Source: Sphaerosporella brunnea
Taxonomy: Eukaryota > Ascomycota > Pezizomycetes > Pezizales > Pyronemataceae
DNA length: 64,000 nt
Assembly (NCBI GenBank): GCA_008704415.1
Contig: VXIS01000144.1
Coordinates: 44,985-108,984 of the forward strand
Direction of reading: 5' to 3'
Shown piece after piece: positions 1 to 10,712 of this stretch (position 1 is the first letter of the stretch; every line of letters begins with the position of its first letter). Position numbers and translations under genes: made by a program. The notes under the pieces are model-generated. The model was not told the origin of the DNA and made no database searches. It saw only the letters and a list, made by a program, of their open reading frames with translations.

Positions 1-34
1 GCATTGGACTGATTTCGTTTTTCTTTCTTGCCAG

Positions 35-618
35 ACTTCTTGGTCTCTCTCTCCGCCTCCGCTGATGTCTTGGCCATGGCCAAGGTCGAAGTCGACCTCT
101 CTTCAATCCCCGAGGGCAAGAACGTACGGAACCACCCACCGCATGCAACGCAACAACACAGCAGCAGCAGCGCAGCTAACCTCAAATCCTACGCATAACT
201 ATAGGTGATTATCAAATGGCGTGGTAAGCCCGTCTTCATCCGCCACCGCACGCCCGACGAGATCATGGAGGCCAACAAGGTCGACATTTCCAAGCTGCGC
301 GACCCCCAGCCCGACGCTGAGCGCGTCAAGAAGCCGGAATGGCTCGTCATGCTCGGTATCTGCACCCATTTGGGCTGCGTGCCCATTGGCGAGGCCGGTG
401 ACTACGGCGGTTGGTTCTGCCCCTGCCACGGTTCCCACTACGACATCTCTGGTCGCATAAGAAAGGGTCCCGCTCCTCTTAACTTGGAGATCCCTGAATA
501 TGAGTATGACCCTTCCCCCCCCGCCAAACTCAACATGCTCTATCCCCCCCCCCCCCGGGGTTGCGGTGCTGACAGCTGTGATAGATTCCCTGAGGAGGGC
601 AAGCTCGTCATCGGTTAA
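35..618 (+). CDS. RIP1: Rieske iron-sulfur subunit of cytochrome bc1 complex, 5' partial
   Basis: This is the C-terminal part of the ubiquinol-cytochrome c reductase Rieske protein, which passes electrons from ubiquinol to cytochrome c1 in the mitochondrial inner membrane. Three exons are visible: 35-123, 205-503 and 585-618. The window starts inside an upstream intron (CTGAT branch site, acceptor CCAG at 31-34), so the presequence and most of the membrane anchor are missing. The first exon encodes the hinge ([17 protein letters not shown]). The second carries both cluster-binding loops, CTHLGC and CPCHGSHYD, with the conserved cysteines and histidines of the 2Fe-2S site. Joining 503 to 585 restores the conserved ending [13 protein letters not shown] and stop. 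The last intron contains C-runs but keeps GTATGA/ATAG ends. Identity is secure; nothing suggests damage. Confidence 0.96.
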
Positions 619-1313
619 ACGGGTTCTCAAAAGTGTGTATGAGTGGTTAGTTCTCAACATTCATTGTAGCAATGCAAGCATGCGGGATTTGTAGAGGCGG
701 CGTAGAATGTGTCTCCCGAAATCAAGTATTGGCGCCAAAAACTATCTTACAGATGAGACGTTTATTGTTTTCCTAATCGGAGGGGAGGGCGGAGTATGGT
801 ATTATATGGAGGACGGAGTATGGTATTATATGGAGGACGGATATCTGATTGTCGTTGTAGAAGTGGCCGGCCTCTCTGGTCGGCTACACCACTGTACTAC
901 CTAGTTCGGTCTTGCCAATTTTTCTTACTGTTATGTCACATCCCACGTCAGTGCCCAGTAAACAATTAGCGATCCATCCATAGATGTTAACAAAACTATC
1001 TCGATTACAAGCAAAATGGGATTCTAGGTAATCCGAAGAATTTCCGGAGGAAAAAAACAGCAAGCTGCAAGCATCATGATGTAGTACCAAACACAGACAA
1101 GAGCAACAAAGACACTAAAGATATATACACAAGCACATCGAGGACCTGGCTGCTCGGCGGGGTGTTGAGGGAAGTTGCAAGTATTAAGGATTCGGAAATA
1201 AGTCATCGTCGTCATAATTCTTTGACAATACACACTCTATTCTCGTCGCTTTTTAGGTCGGTAAAAGTCCTGAGTGTATCTCCAGTGCCATTGTACTATC
1301 GCAAACACGTGGT
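619..1313. other. intergenic, convergent 3' ends, with a short tandem duplication
   Basis: This is the space between the 3' ends of RIP1 and the PP2A gene. I see no coding sequence. A 24-bp unit (GGAGTATGGTATTATATGGA plus GGAC) is exactly duplicated in tandem at 791-838. The rest is presumably the two 3' untranslated regions. Confidence 0.6.
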
Positions 1314-2763
1314 TTAGAGGAAATAATCCGGAGTGCCTGTGCACGACGTCAGTATGCATGTACAACTTGCAGGAAAACCGCATCGGGATTTTACGTCTCG
1401 ACACCATCGGCTCACCCGCCCGCGGGCAAGGATCAAACTGCAAACTGAAGCATGGTCAGTAACCCTGAGCAAAATAACACGCCTGGAGGCACAAACAAGG
1501 TGTATTTGAGATGCTCGTCAATCTCCATAATCGCCGCCTGGTTACCGCATCTGTAGCAGTAGTTGGGAGCTGTCGGAACGTCAACACTGAGGCAGAACAG
1601 AGTTGCAGATACAGATCGTACCAGAGAAAATGGTGACCACGTTGCGATCTTGCGACCAGTTGTATCCTTCCATGACCAACTGGTGCGCTCGAGCAACGAG
1701 CGTGAGACCGTTGTTCTGGTTGAAGGCCTCGGAAATGTCTTGTCCGAAGGTATAACCAGCTCCTCGGGGAGATATCCCCCATCCACAACGGTCATCGGGG
1801 TCCGACCATAGGAGATCGCACATCGGACCTTCATGAGGAACCTCCTGGATACGATCAAGCGCACGAATGTTGTCCAACGTGTCGATACTGGGTGACAATC
1901 CTCCGTGGAGGCAGAAGATCTGGTTGTCAATGAGCGCAGTTAATGGTAAGTAGTCGAACAGGTCGGTGAAGAGTCTGGAGCGCTTTAGGAACATTCTTTG
2001 ACTGCGGCGCATAGGCAAGGAAGGGAGGAGGTCATACTTCCAGACGTTCGCATTACCATACTTGCGCAAGCACTCGTCGTAGAAACCGTATACCTGGGTG
2101 ATCTGTCTGGACTCGTGGTTGCCTCGCAATATGGTGATGCGCTGAGGGTAACGGATCTTCAAGGCTACCAGCAACGTCACCGTCTCCACCGAATAGTACC
2201 CACGATCTACGTAGTCACCTATTCCGCATTGTCAGATACTTCTCCTGTCGGGCGCGAATCACAGTTGCTATCGTCGAGAGCCGTACCCATAAAGAGATAG
2301 TTTGTGTCTGGGTTGGGGCCTCCAATCCGGAAGAGTTCCATGAGGTCGTGAAACTGGCCGTGGATATCACCGCACACGGTAACGGGGCATCTCTGGAGGC
2401 GTTGTCAGTTCATGGGGGGTTGATCCTTCCCAACAGCAGAGCTGGAGCAAACATACCACCGGCTGGACGTTCGACTCTTCTCGGAGGATCTCACGTGCCT
2501 GTGCACACACAGGAAGTCAGTGAAAGTTCAGGGATACCCTTTTCCCGCAAAAATCTCGAACCGGACAAGCTCCAAAATCAGCGACAGGCAGTAACCAGGG
2601 ATCGTACCTTCTCGCACAGCCTTTGCACATCAACCTCGCTGAGCTGTTTGCACTGCATCAAGGTCGAGATCCATCCATCGAGCTCGTTGATAGACGAGGT
2701 ATCCTGAACAGCTATGCTTGACGGCGGAGGGGTCCTGCCGACATCTTCCATCTTGGTATCCAT
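1314..2763 (-). CDS. PPH21: serine/threonine protein phosphatase PP2A catalytic subunit
   Basis: This is the catalytic subunit of protein phosphatase 2A, a two-metal phosphoserine/threonine phosphatase that partners scaffold and B subunits. Eight exons join in phase: 2608-2763, 2457-2498, 2287-2392, 2038-2218, 1622-1974, 1497-1569, 1395-1444 and 1314-1336, giving 327 residues. The metallophosphatase motifs [20 protein letters not shown] and RGNHESRQ are intact, and the protein ends in the conserved TPDYFL tail that is carboxymethylated in the family. The N-terminus is about 20 residues longer than in animals, as in other filamentous fungi. Introns are 50-110 bp. The junction at 1974/2038 gives VWK-L-FTDLF where the family usually has tyrosine; the 63-bp intron there has no stop, so unspliced mRNA would stay in frame. 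The family assignment is very secure. Confidence 0.96.
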
Positions 2764-3907
2764 TGTTGTAGCGATGCGATCGATTAAGTTCTGTTAACGA
2801 GGAGAGGGGTATTATTCGGCGACGGAGGGGTTGATAGATGGTATTTTAGCAGCGGAGAGACAGGCTCGACTTTTCGAATACGGTTGATCGCGTGGGTTTG
2901 GGGTGGAAGGGGATGACGGAAGTATTGTTGGGTTGAGGCTCGGGGTAGGGGGAGGAGGGAGGCTTGGTGTGGAGGTGAAAGTGGATGAAAGAGCACAAGG
3001 GGGGTGCGAGATAAGCGGGGGCGGGGCTCGCGCGACAAATGACAACACACCAGGGGAAAATTATCACTACATTTTTGGATATAAACTCGAATTGAAGAGA
3101 TCGCCACGAGTACAATAGGTACGCCAAGTACTTTAGTACTTACTTAGTATGTAGCAAATTATCTGCTTCGTGAGGCTTTGTATGCCGACCCATATTATTA
3201 GTACGAACAGGTATTGGCTTGTTTAATGAGGTAGGAAAACTTTACAGGCTTGCGGTGCGAAATGAGAATTCGTGAATTAGGAAGACCGAGTTCTTCTAAC
3301 GAAACCTAGTGCGCGAGCCAAGTTCCTAGCATTGGCAGATTACTCCATGATGTATCACTCGGATATTCACAGGAGCCATTCTTGGACGTCTATTAAATAA
3401 ACCCCAGCTTCAGAGATAGTACTCTCACAACATGTAAACTCCGTTTGATATTTGGAAAGAGATATGAAGGTGAACAAATATGAACATCTCCGCATGTGCG
3501 AGGCGACAGACTGACTAAAAAGCCCATGGAGAAGCAAAACATAAATCACAACGCCCAAACATACATGGCATGACGCTCAAGCAACGCTAACAAGACAACC
3601 AACCCAGGTCCAACCAGAACGAACGTCGAACAAACCCAGCGCCTGTAACCATATCCGTTTGCAATGAAAGCAACAAGAGAAAAGGGAAAAGAAAAAAAAA
3701 GGGGGGGGGGGGGGGTAAAACATACATAGCAGCACCAGGGAGCGTACCCACATGGCGTGCACCTACTAACGTATAGACGAACCACGAAACCAACACGCAA
3801 TGCAATTGCAGGCCATGAACGAAGAAAGAACCTCGAAACAATACTTCGGATGTTGTATGGTTGTGGAGTTCGACGTAACAAGATTCCTTCAACGAGTCTC
3901 TTGGCGC
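2764..3907. other. intergenic: PP2A upstream region and PPS1 3' flank
   Basis: No gene is recognised in these 1.1 kb. A G-run of about 13 lies near 3702-3715. The pyrimidine-rich minus-strand sequence next to 2764 looks like a promoter or 5' untranslated region of the PP2A gene. The ORFs here are low complexity. Confidence 0.5.
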
Positions 3908-6490
3908 TCAGGTCTGCCGAGTGTAAGGGCGGTTCATGGCAGCTATCTCGCGAGCCACGTGGGTCCACTCGAGTTCTCGCTTTGGAGAGCATCCAGACAG
4001 GGACTCTTCAAACTTGAGCAGCTCATACATGAACCGCAGGTGGGGTTGGATGATGACATTAAGTCGGCGCGCCCGAACATAACAACTAACTCGGAGTCAG
4101 TCCACGTGGCAAGTAAGGGAAACCATTTTCAATGTGCACTTACTATGCACGGGGAAGCGAAAGTTTAAGGGACCGCATAACTTCGGCAATGCATATGGTG
4201 GCCGAGCGCGAGACGCCCACCCTGCAGTGGACCAGTATTGGCTCATCTAGACGGTGACTCTCATCTTTGATGTCCCAGTCAGCAGGAAACCGTTCAGCCG
4301 GGGCGAGGGAGCAGACCAATGAAATCTAGGCAACGCCGAAACTGGTGTTCCAGTGGATCACATCCGTTATCTTGTAAGTCCTTGACTATCGTGACCTTGT
4401 CCTCACCAAATGATTTCCGTTCCTCGTTTGTCCACGACACCTCTTCACCAATACTCAAGACGCGCTTGATACCCAAAGCTTGCAATAGCCCACAGTTGTT
4501 TGCGTGCAAGAGATTTCCCAGATACATGTAAGGGAGCACCCGACTGGGGAGAGAACCGTCCATCCTATACAACCATTCAGGAGGATTCTTTTTGCGTTCC
4601 GATTTGGCGCATTGGTCGCTTTTGCGGACAGCAGCATCCAACAGCTTATGTTCGATATACCGCAGGAAAGCAAGGTCTTTGTCATAGGCAAAGAAATTCC
4701 TCTTCTTTTTGGTGTGCAGACTGATCCAGGCCTCATGAACGGGCAAAACCTCAGCATACATAATGTATGCGAGGGCAAGCAAGGAAGTTTCCGTGTAGCC
4801 ATCGATGCAATGTATCAGTATCTTGCGGGGCTGCCGCTCTGAAGGAGTCATTCGGAGGTCTCCATCGGAATCTCGGTGTTCATCCTCCGTATATTCCCCG
4901 TTGGCAACGGCATACATCCATTTGCACATCTCAATCATCCCATCTACTTCGATCTTCGACCAACTAGAGGGCGATATCGTCCCTGATCCCGGGAAATCCA
5001 GGAACAGTTGTTCCGATGAATGTTCCGTGACTTCGAGAAGCTCCTGTAAGGTTTCTGGCAGAGGTGCCAGGTCGTCATTCGCATCGATCACGACTCCCCA
5101 CTTGTGCTCCTTGTGTCGAACATCAGCGGTCGAACCTAGCCAAACATTATTGGCTATTTCAGATGCCCTCGACATTGAGCACATTTCCATTCGTTCCCAA
5201 CGGCCTATCAAACGCACGTTAGCCTACAGCTTCCGAAGCTTAGCGATGAGTAGGAGACGAGACGAGACAGGAACAGCCTCAGCAGCTAAGCAAAAGCTCG
5301 TGCCTCAATGGAGAGAAAAATAGCCCCTAAGGGTGCTGGGATTGACCCCCATGAGGGAAGAAGGGAAGCCGAGCATGGTCAGATCGAGACACGATTGCAC
5401 AAACATTCTCGAATTATTTTTCATGCGTCGGAGGCCGGTCAGTTTGTATCAAGAGAAAGCCTTAGGGTGTCTCGTCTCGTGCCCATCACAATAATTGACA
5501 CTATTGAGATTCACTTACAAAATTCAACCACTTTACCGGTGAGGAGGCCTCTGGAATCAGTCGTCACCATGCCCGGGAACAGATTCTCAAAAACAGAAAA
5601 TGCACCTGTAAGACTCGGGGTTAGTCACAAGTCCTGCCTCGGCTTGACTATCTGTGAAACCCACTCTCAACAACAAAAGTACTGTATATTGGAAATTCCC
5701 GAGTGGTGCCCTGGCACTGCGCTCTATGGTAAAGCTGAGCTGCGGAAATCCGCTTGGCTACCCTCATGACCTCGACTGGGTCGGTGTCGTCGTCTCCATA
5801 TACCACGATATCGGAAAGCCCAGCAAACTTGGCCACTTGGATATGGAAATTGCGGACATTGAAACCTTCACGTGGATCAACACAAAGGAAACCCGGAGTT
5901 TGGGTATTCAAAGGTAAGATCTCCTCAGGTATAATGGCCCCCTTCAGTTTGGAGCTGTTGATATCTCGGCCAACTTTGACAATGAGAGTACCCCGGTAGC
6001 ACGTTGGCATTCGCTTTGCGGCCTTTTTGCCGGAACGGGCGCAGAAGAACGACAACTGTAGACCATTGTCTGGGTGTAGACCATGAGCCCACGGAAATAG
6101 TTGGTCAATAGCTGGAAGCGGTTGCCGCGAGGTGAAGTTCACTGCCGCTGCCACTCCGGGGGCATCGATAGCATAGACCGGGGGCGAGCTGCAAAGACGC
6201 CTATAGTCGTCTGGAGGGTGCAGCAGAGACTCCATGCATTTGGTGGCCTCGGTGATAGGCAATCCCTCCGGAGGGGACGCGGGAGGCGTGACCGGGCTCG
6301 TAAACAGTATACCGCCGGGGCTCGGGGAGGGCATGTGTTTGTTTGGAATCTGAATGGGAGTTGTCCGCTCTCCGTCTGCGCATGGTATTGGTAACGCCGG
6401 TGTAGACATCGATGTAGCGGCGGATTGGACGTGCAATCCCATTGAGGGCGGAGGTGTTGGTGTGCTCCTAGACAATACAACAGCTGTCAT
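3908..6490 (-). CDS. PPS1: PPS1-type dual-specificity protein phosphatase
   Basis: This is a large dual-specificity phosphatase related to yeast Pps1, which acts on phosphotyrosine and phosphoserine/threonine and is linked to S-phase control. Five exons join in phase: 5665-6490, 5519-5605, 4317-5204, 4144-4264 and 3908-4085, giving 699 residues. The N-terminal half is the Pps1-specific region (FPWAHGLHP, VDPREGF, SDIVVYGDD). A middle segment contains a second degenerate phosphatase-like unit (ILIHCIDGYTETS). The C-terminal catalytic domain carries the signature HCRVGVSRSAT, with nucleophile Cys near 614 and Arg near 620, then VRARRLNVIIQPHLRF. The start at MTAVVLS was chosen because the ORF upstream of it is low complexity. 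The 5205-5518 intron (314 bp) is long for this locus but has a good GCTAAC branch site. It lies on the same strand as PP2A. Confidence 0.93.
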
Positions 6491-6844
6491 GGTTCCTGTT
6501 GAAAGTGTGCTTTCAGAATTGCGGGCGGGTTGAGCAGCAGCGTCCCACGCCCGTTTAAATTTGTTTCTTTGGCGACTTTTCTTCCGGAGAAGTCGGGTGG
6601 GTTTGCAGGCGTTGCGAAGATCCCGCAAAATCGAGAGATTGATATGAAATACGGCAAGCGTGATTGTCGGTCAGATGTTCTGGAGCTGTCCTTTGGTGGA
6701 AGGATCGACACAAAGCTCCAACGCTGACGCTGACACAGAAGCCGCGAGATGGGGGAAGGAGACAACTGGCGGCAGACGTAAATATAGTGGACAAGAGCAG
6801 CACGGGGAGAAAAAGCGGTGAGTGGGTCACTCAAGGCTGCAACG

Positions 6845-6888
6845 GGGTGGTGGTGGTGGTGGTGGTGGTGGTGGTGGGGGGGGGGGGG
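6845..6888. repeat. (GGT)n microsatellite followed by a G-run
   Basis: About ten GGT triplets run directly into about a dozen G residues. This is a simple-sequence repeat and probably length-polymorphic. It lies upstream of PPS1. Confidence 0.9.
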
Positions 6889-7567
6889 CTGCAAGCACAG
6901 GCGATGGACTAATAAAGCTCGTGGGCACAGGCATTGTTATTATTTGGGTGCGCTGGAAGCGGGAGATAGGTAAGTGGAGGAAACCTAGGCCCGGTGCACG
7001 CAACCTTGTGATATTGGTTCGAGATTCAACCTTGAGGTATGTAGCTAGGAAGTAGGTAGAGGTGTTTGGCGTAGCTAGCGCACTACGCAACCTTTGATAT
7101 TGCGCAAACTCGAATCAATCCTACCCCTAGCTCTAAACCACATATTTTTTTTGTGGTGATTTTCCGACGATTTTCGGTGAGGTAATATAGTGCTCTCTCC
7201 AGGTTTGCTGTAATGTAGATAGATTTATAGGGTGCCAACCCCTCCCCAGTAGAACAAACGTTTTCTCAGGTATGTGGTAGATAAGTGGTAAGGTGCGGTT
7301 GCGTGCTGCTGCTGCAGTAGGCAGCGGAAGGTATGTCGCGCTGGCAAGCGGACTGTGGATGGGCAAGCAAAGCAAAGAAAAAGGAAGAGTCCCCGCTGGT
7401 GTTGTTGTCGCTGGTAAGCATACTCGATACCTGGACTCGGAGCAGTGGTGACAACTGTGCTGTTTCTCGCACACAGGTTTTTACTGCAGCGAGAACTCGA
7501 GTCATGGAGGCGGCTATCAGAGGTGTCGGTATTCTGCGGGTGGGGCCAGGGAGATTGAGTGGTTTGC

Positions 7568-7607
7568 TGGTGGTGGTGGTGGTGGTGGTGGTGGTGGTGG
7601 TGGTGGG
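7568..7607. repeat. (GGT)n microsatellite
   Basis: About thirteen GGT triplets occur here, a second tract of the same motif 0.7 kb from the first. It generates spurious poly-Val, poly-Trp, poly-Pro and poly-His ORFs. Confidence 0.9.
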
Positions 7608-8402
7608 ATGTTTGCTGCAAACACGCACAGATACCACGGAGCACGTCTTCTGCCCGCCCGCAACGGGTACCCTCCTCCAGCGTAGATCCGGTCGACGGTT
7701 TCCGAGAGCGTGGTGCCTGCCGTGCGATTGACGCCTTGCAGCACTTTTGAGCAGGACGAAGACGCGAGCTGTCCACCCAGGCAGAGGCAGAAGTCGAGAT
7801 AGAGAGAAGTAACGAAGGCATATCTGCTGCCCAGACATGCAAACATCCTACATCGTGTAGGAGATAGACAGCGTTGCATTCGCACGGCGAGGATGACGCT
7901 CGGCTCTGCCCTGATCCCTGCAGGCAAGTGTTCGAGTGTCTGCTCTACAGAGCATAGCTGCATTAGGCATGTAGAGTAGCTGCCGAAAACCCCGCGTCGA
8001 ACTGGAACCCACGCCTCGTTTCTTATCGCCCGCTGCTTCCTCTCCACAAAAGCCAAAGTCAGCCAGCCAGCGCCATCTTTGCGCTCAAAAGAACCAGCCG
8101 CTCCAGCATTTCGTTTCGTCTCACCTCACCTCGCCTCGCCGTGTCACAGCCGAGAGTCACAGAAGCACGGCATTGCCGGCTTCATGCGATATGGATAAGG
8201 CATCCGCCCCCTGTCTCTCCAACAGCCAAGCAGAGGATTCTCTACTCGTATCTTTATACAGGTCACGTGTTCCCTCGCTAAGAGGCTGCTCCCGGAACCT
8301 CGCTTAATAGCCTTCTCGGCATCGCCCTCCACACGCGACATCCTTGGGAGCAAGGTCGCGAGTGGCAGCACGTTCCAGTCTTCCATATCATCGTCATCAA
8401 TG

Positions 8403-8798
8403 TCAATCAAACCATCCCGCCTGCGCTGTCGAACCCTGCGCCAAACTGATATCCTTTTTTGCGCCCCTGACTGTCTCCAGCTCTGCCTTCTTGATGGTGC
8501 CGCTCACATGTACGAGCAAACACGGCCGGCCCCCCTTGAGCTCGGGCACATATGTGAGAGCGGCCCAAACGAGGCGATAGTGCTCGCGGCCGACGCGGAT
8601 GATGCCCGTCGAAGCCGCGGGAGAAAAGTATTTTACTACACGCCACGTGATTAGGCCTTCACGTCTTTTCGGGAGGAGGGGGAGGTGGAGGGAATACCGG
8701 AGAGCCACGGCAACGCCAGCACCCCAATCGCCGAAATTTGTAGAGAGCGTGCCCCGTATTAGCGTGGCGAGCTCCGGCTTAAAGTTTTGGAGCCGCAT
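8403..8798 (-). pseudogene. POP5: POP5-like RNase P/MRP subunit, apparently truncated
   Basis: The minus-strand reading contains the core of Pop5, a protein subunit of RNase P and RNase MRP that process pre-tRNA and pre-rRNA. Visible are FKPELATLIRGTLSTNFGDW, then VKYFSPAASTGIIR, REHYRLVWAALTYVPE and VSGTIKKAELETV. The usual start (MVRFKxRYLL-type) is absent: a stop lies just upstream, and only about 160 bp separate this from the 3' end of TSC13. Between GAGVAVALR and VKYFSP about 17 extra residues are read through. A splice GTATTC to GTGTAG there would remove them but break the frame by one base. The C-terminal acidic tail (IDIDDDDMEDW) lies in another frame at 8400-8360. It is either a degraded copy or a real gene with unusual splicing. 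Family identity is good; intactness is doubtful. Confidence 0.6.
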
Positions 8799-8959
8799 TC
8801 TTAAGAACGCAAGGGCCCACCAACTTGTACGGGACGAGAATTAAACAGCAATTTTTACATCTCACTTGTCTACATACACATGAGAATCTACTCTGTGTGG
8901 CGTCCCCTGAATCATCTTTCCTATACACATTGCCGTGTCATCGTTCCATCTCCCTCCAT

Positions 8960-10092
8960 CTACCAAAATCCTGGGAACATGGCGCACTTCTTTTTGTATG
9001 CGCTGCCAAACTCCTTTCGGTACCTCCTCTCCTTCTTTTTGGCCCAAATGGCCATCTGGCCAGCTGCCACAACCAAGAAAAACACCGACGCCCAGTTTCC
9101 TCCGCTCAGGATCACGATCGCGAGCCAAGCAAGGGTCTCAAACAAGTAGTTCGGGCAAGTAACCAGGCTGAAGCCGAAACCACGGGGAATCTGTCTCTTG
9201 GTGCTACCATCAGACGGCCGGAGATTGCGAAGCGTAACATGGGTAGAGTAGTTAGCCAGCTCGGAGAAGATCCAGAGAGCGATGGCGCCGTAGAGAACGG
9301 CGGGATTCGATTCGGCGTCCAGGAACCTGGGCCACCACGAAGCGGCAGGGGAAGAGGTGGGTGCGTAGAGAAAGTAAGCCAGGTTCAGTCCGGAGAGGAT
9401 CCAGTAATGAGCCGAGTTCTTGAAGATGTTGAAGGCAGGCATGGTGGCTGCCGAGAAGCGGTGCACGAAGACGGTCTCGTATTCGCGCTTCAGGAAGTGC
9501 AGAGTGATCAGGAGGCACATCACCAGCTGGGTTATAGTCGGTGGGGGAAGTGGGCCATCAACTGAAGGGCTGAATGGCAAGTACGAGAGCGGGTTCCACT
9601 TGGATGCCGAGTAGATATAAGGACGCAGCACGAACAGGAAGAGAGGGTGGATGATCAGCGGTCCCAGGTATTCTACCATGAACACTGTGCGCCACGCAAT
9701 TTGAGGGCCTAGAAGCCAAGCCGTCGATTAGAAAGAACACTTGAATGATGATAGGTCGCTGTTCGTCACTAACCGAGGTCTTTCACAAAGATCTGGCTTC
9801 CGTCTCTGAGGCCGGTCTCTTCGACAGTAACCAGCTTCCCGTCATCTCTCTTGGTGGAAATGACGCTACCATCGCTTCCCTTGGTGATGCGCAAACGGTT
9901 CCTGTTCAATCCGGTGGCCTTTGAGAGGATGTTGTAGAGGTCTTCGGCGGTAGTAGTTGCAAGGTCAATCTGCACCGTCTCGGGAAGATTCTTGAGGGGA
10001 CGACCTAAGAAGCATGAGTACTGTCGTTAATCTGGGACGTCGACTCGGAATTGGGGGCAATCACCCCGTGGCTTAACGTTGAGGGTAATCAT
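8960..10092 (-). CDS. TSC13: very-long-chain enoyl-CoA reductase (Tsc13)
   Basis: This is the trans-2-enoyl-CoA reductase that does the last step of very-long-chain fatty acid elongation in the ER membrane, feeding sphingolipid synthesis. Three exons join in phase: 10065-10092, 9774-10004 and 8960-9708, giving 335 residues. The N-terminal ~90 residues form the ubiquitin-like domain typical of this family (MITLNVKPRGRPLKNLPETV). The rest is a multi-spanning steroid 5-alpha-reductase-type domain, with LKREYETVFVHRFS, the conserved NY near CPNYLFE, and a C-terminus KKKCAMFPGFW. Introns are 60 and 65 bp with clear branch sites. The domain order and length fit Tsc13/TECR well. It lies head-to-tail with the POP5-like fragment. 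Confidence 0.95.
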
Positions 10093-10239
10093 CGTGTCAC
10101 TTGTGAGGTGTAAAGAGGGTTGCTGAGTGGAATTCAACAAAACACGCCTCGGCCTTGGCGTGCGTTAACGTAGCCTGGGTTAGGTTTTCACACGGTATGG
10201 CTGGGGACAGCCAGCCCGCCCGGCCGGCTGCGTTGGGCG

Positions 10240-10314
10240 GATGTGGGCTGATCAGAAAGCCCGGCTGGCTGTTTGGGCTGATCAAAAAGCCCGCCCGGCT
10301 GTTTGGGCTGCAGC
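10240..10314. repeat. GC-rich dispersed repeat, copy 1
   Basis: The motif GCCCGCCCGGCTGTTTGGGC is present, with a related unit (GCCCGGCTGGCTGTTTGGGC) just before it. A second copy lies about 400 bp away at 10640-10712. The two copies flank the inverted-repeat element at 10418-10528. Confidence 0.7.
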
Positions 10315-10417
10315 CCACAATGACGACAAATACGACCACCGTGATGTAAACTACTCCTATGAAATGAAAAGTACATAAAGATGTTCGCCGTGTAAAATGA
10401 TGACTAGGAGGAGATCA

Positions 10418-10528
10418 CTAGGGGGTCTCAATAACTTCCGTTCGCGACGTACATTGTGGGAACGTACACACAAAAGCTTCACATTTTCAACAATGTACGT
10501 AGAGAACGGAGGTTATTGAGACCCCCTA
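10418..10528. mobile_element. short MITE-like element with ~38-bp inverted repeats
   Basis: The left arm 10418-10456 (TAGGGGGTCTCAATAACTTC, then CGTTCGCGACGTACATTG) matches the reverse complement of the right arm 10491-10528 with two or three mismatches, leaving a spacer of about 34 bp. Both ends read TA then GGGGGTCTC, which fits a TA target site of a Tc1/mariner-derived MITE. It has no coding capacity. It could also be a hairpin of another kind. Confidence 0.6.
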
Positions 10529-10639
10529 CTAGATAGGAGTTTAGTATAACATCACAGATCCTGATAAGTCTATCGGCGCCGATTGAACCCCGCCACTTGC
10601 AGTGGCCGGTCTTCACCGGAGATCACTCAAAGCTCTGGC

Positions 10640-10712
10640 AGCCGGGCTGGCCCGAAAGCAGGCTGGGCCGTTTGGGCTGATGCAAATAGCCCGCCCGGCT
10701 GTTTGGGCTGGC
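10640..10712. repeat. GC-rich dispersed repeat, copy 2
   Basis: This copy carries the same 20-bp core GCCCGCCCGGCTGTTTGGGC as the copy at 10240-10314, in the same orientation. The nature of the repeat family is unknown. Confidence 0.7.

Larger units (their letters stand above)
6491..8402. other. intergenic region with microsatellites, no gene recognised
   Basis: These 1.9 kb lie between the 5' end of PPS1 and the 3' side of the POP5-like fragment. I find no family match. The longer ORFs owe their length to (GGT)n tracts that read as poly-Gly, poly-Trp, poly-Pro or poly-His. CT/GC-rich sequence near 8090-8140 could be promoter-like, but no matching gene follows. Confidence 0.5.

Noticed and set aside
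6487..7842. Long minus-strand ORFs with poly-Pro/poly-His and plus-strand poly-Val/poly-Trp
   Set aside because: They are translations of (GGT)n microsatellites with no conserved flanking sequence.
7517..8056. 179-residue minus-strand ORF
   Set aside because: It has no domain signal, ends in a microsatellite-encoded poly-Pro stretch and has no supporting splice signals.
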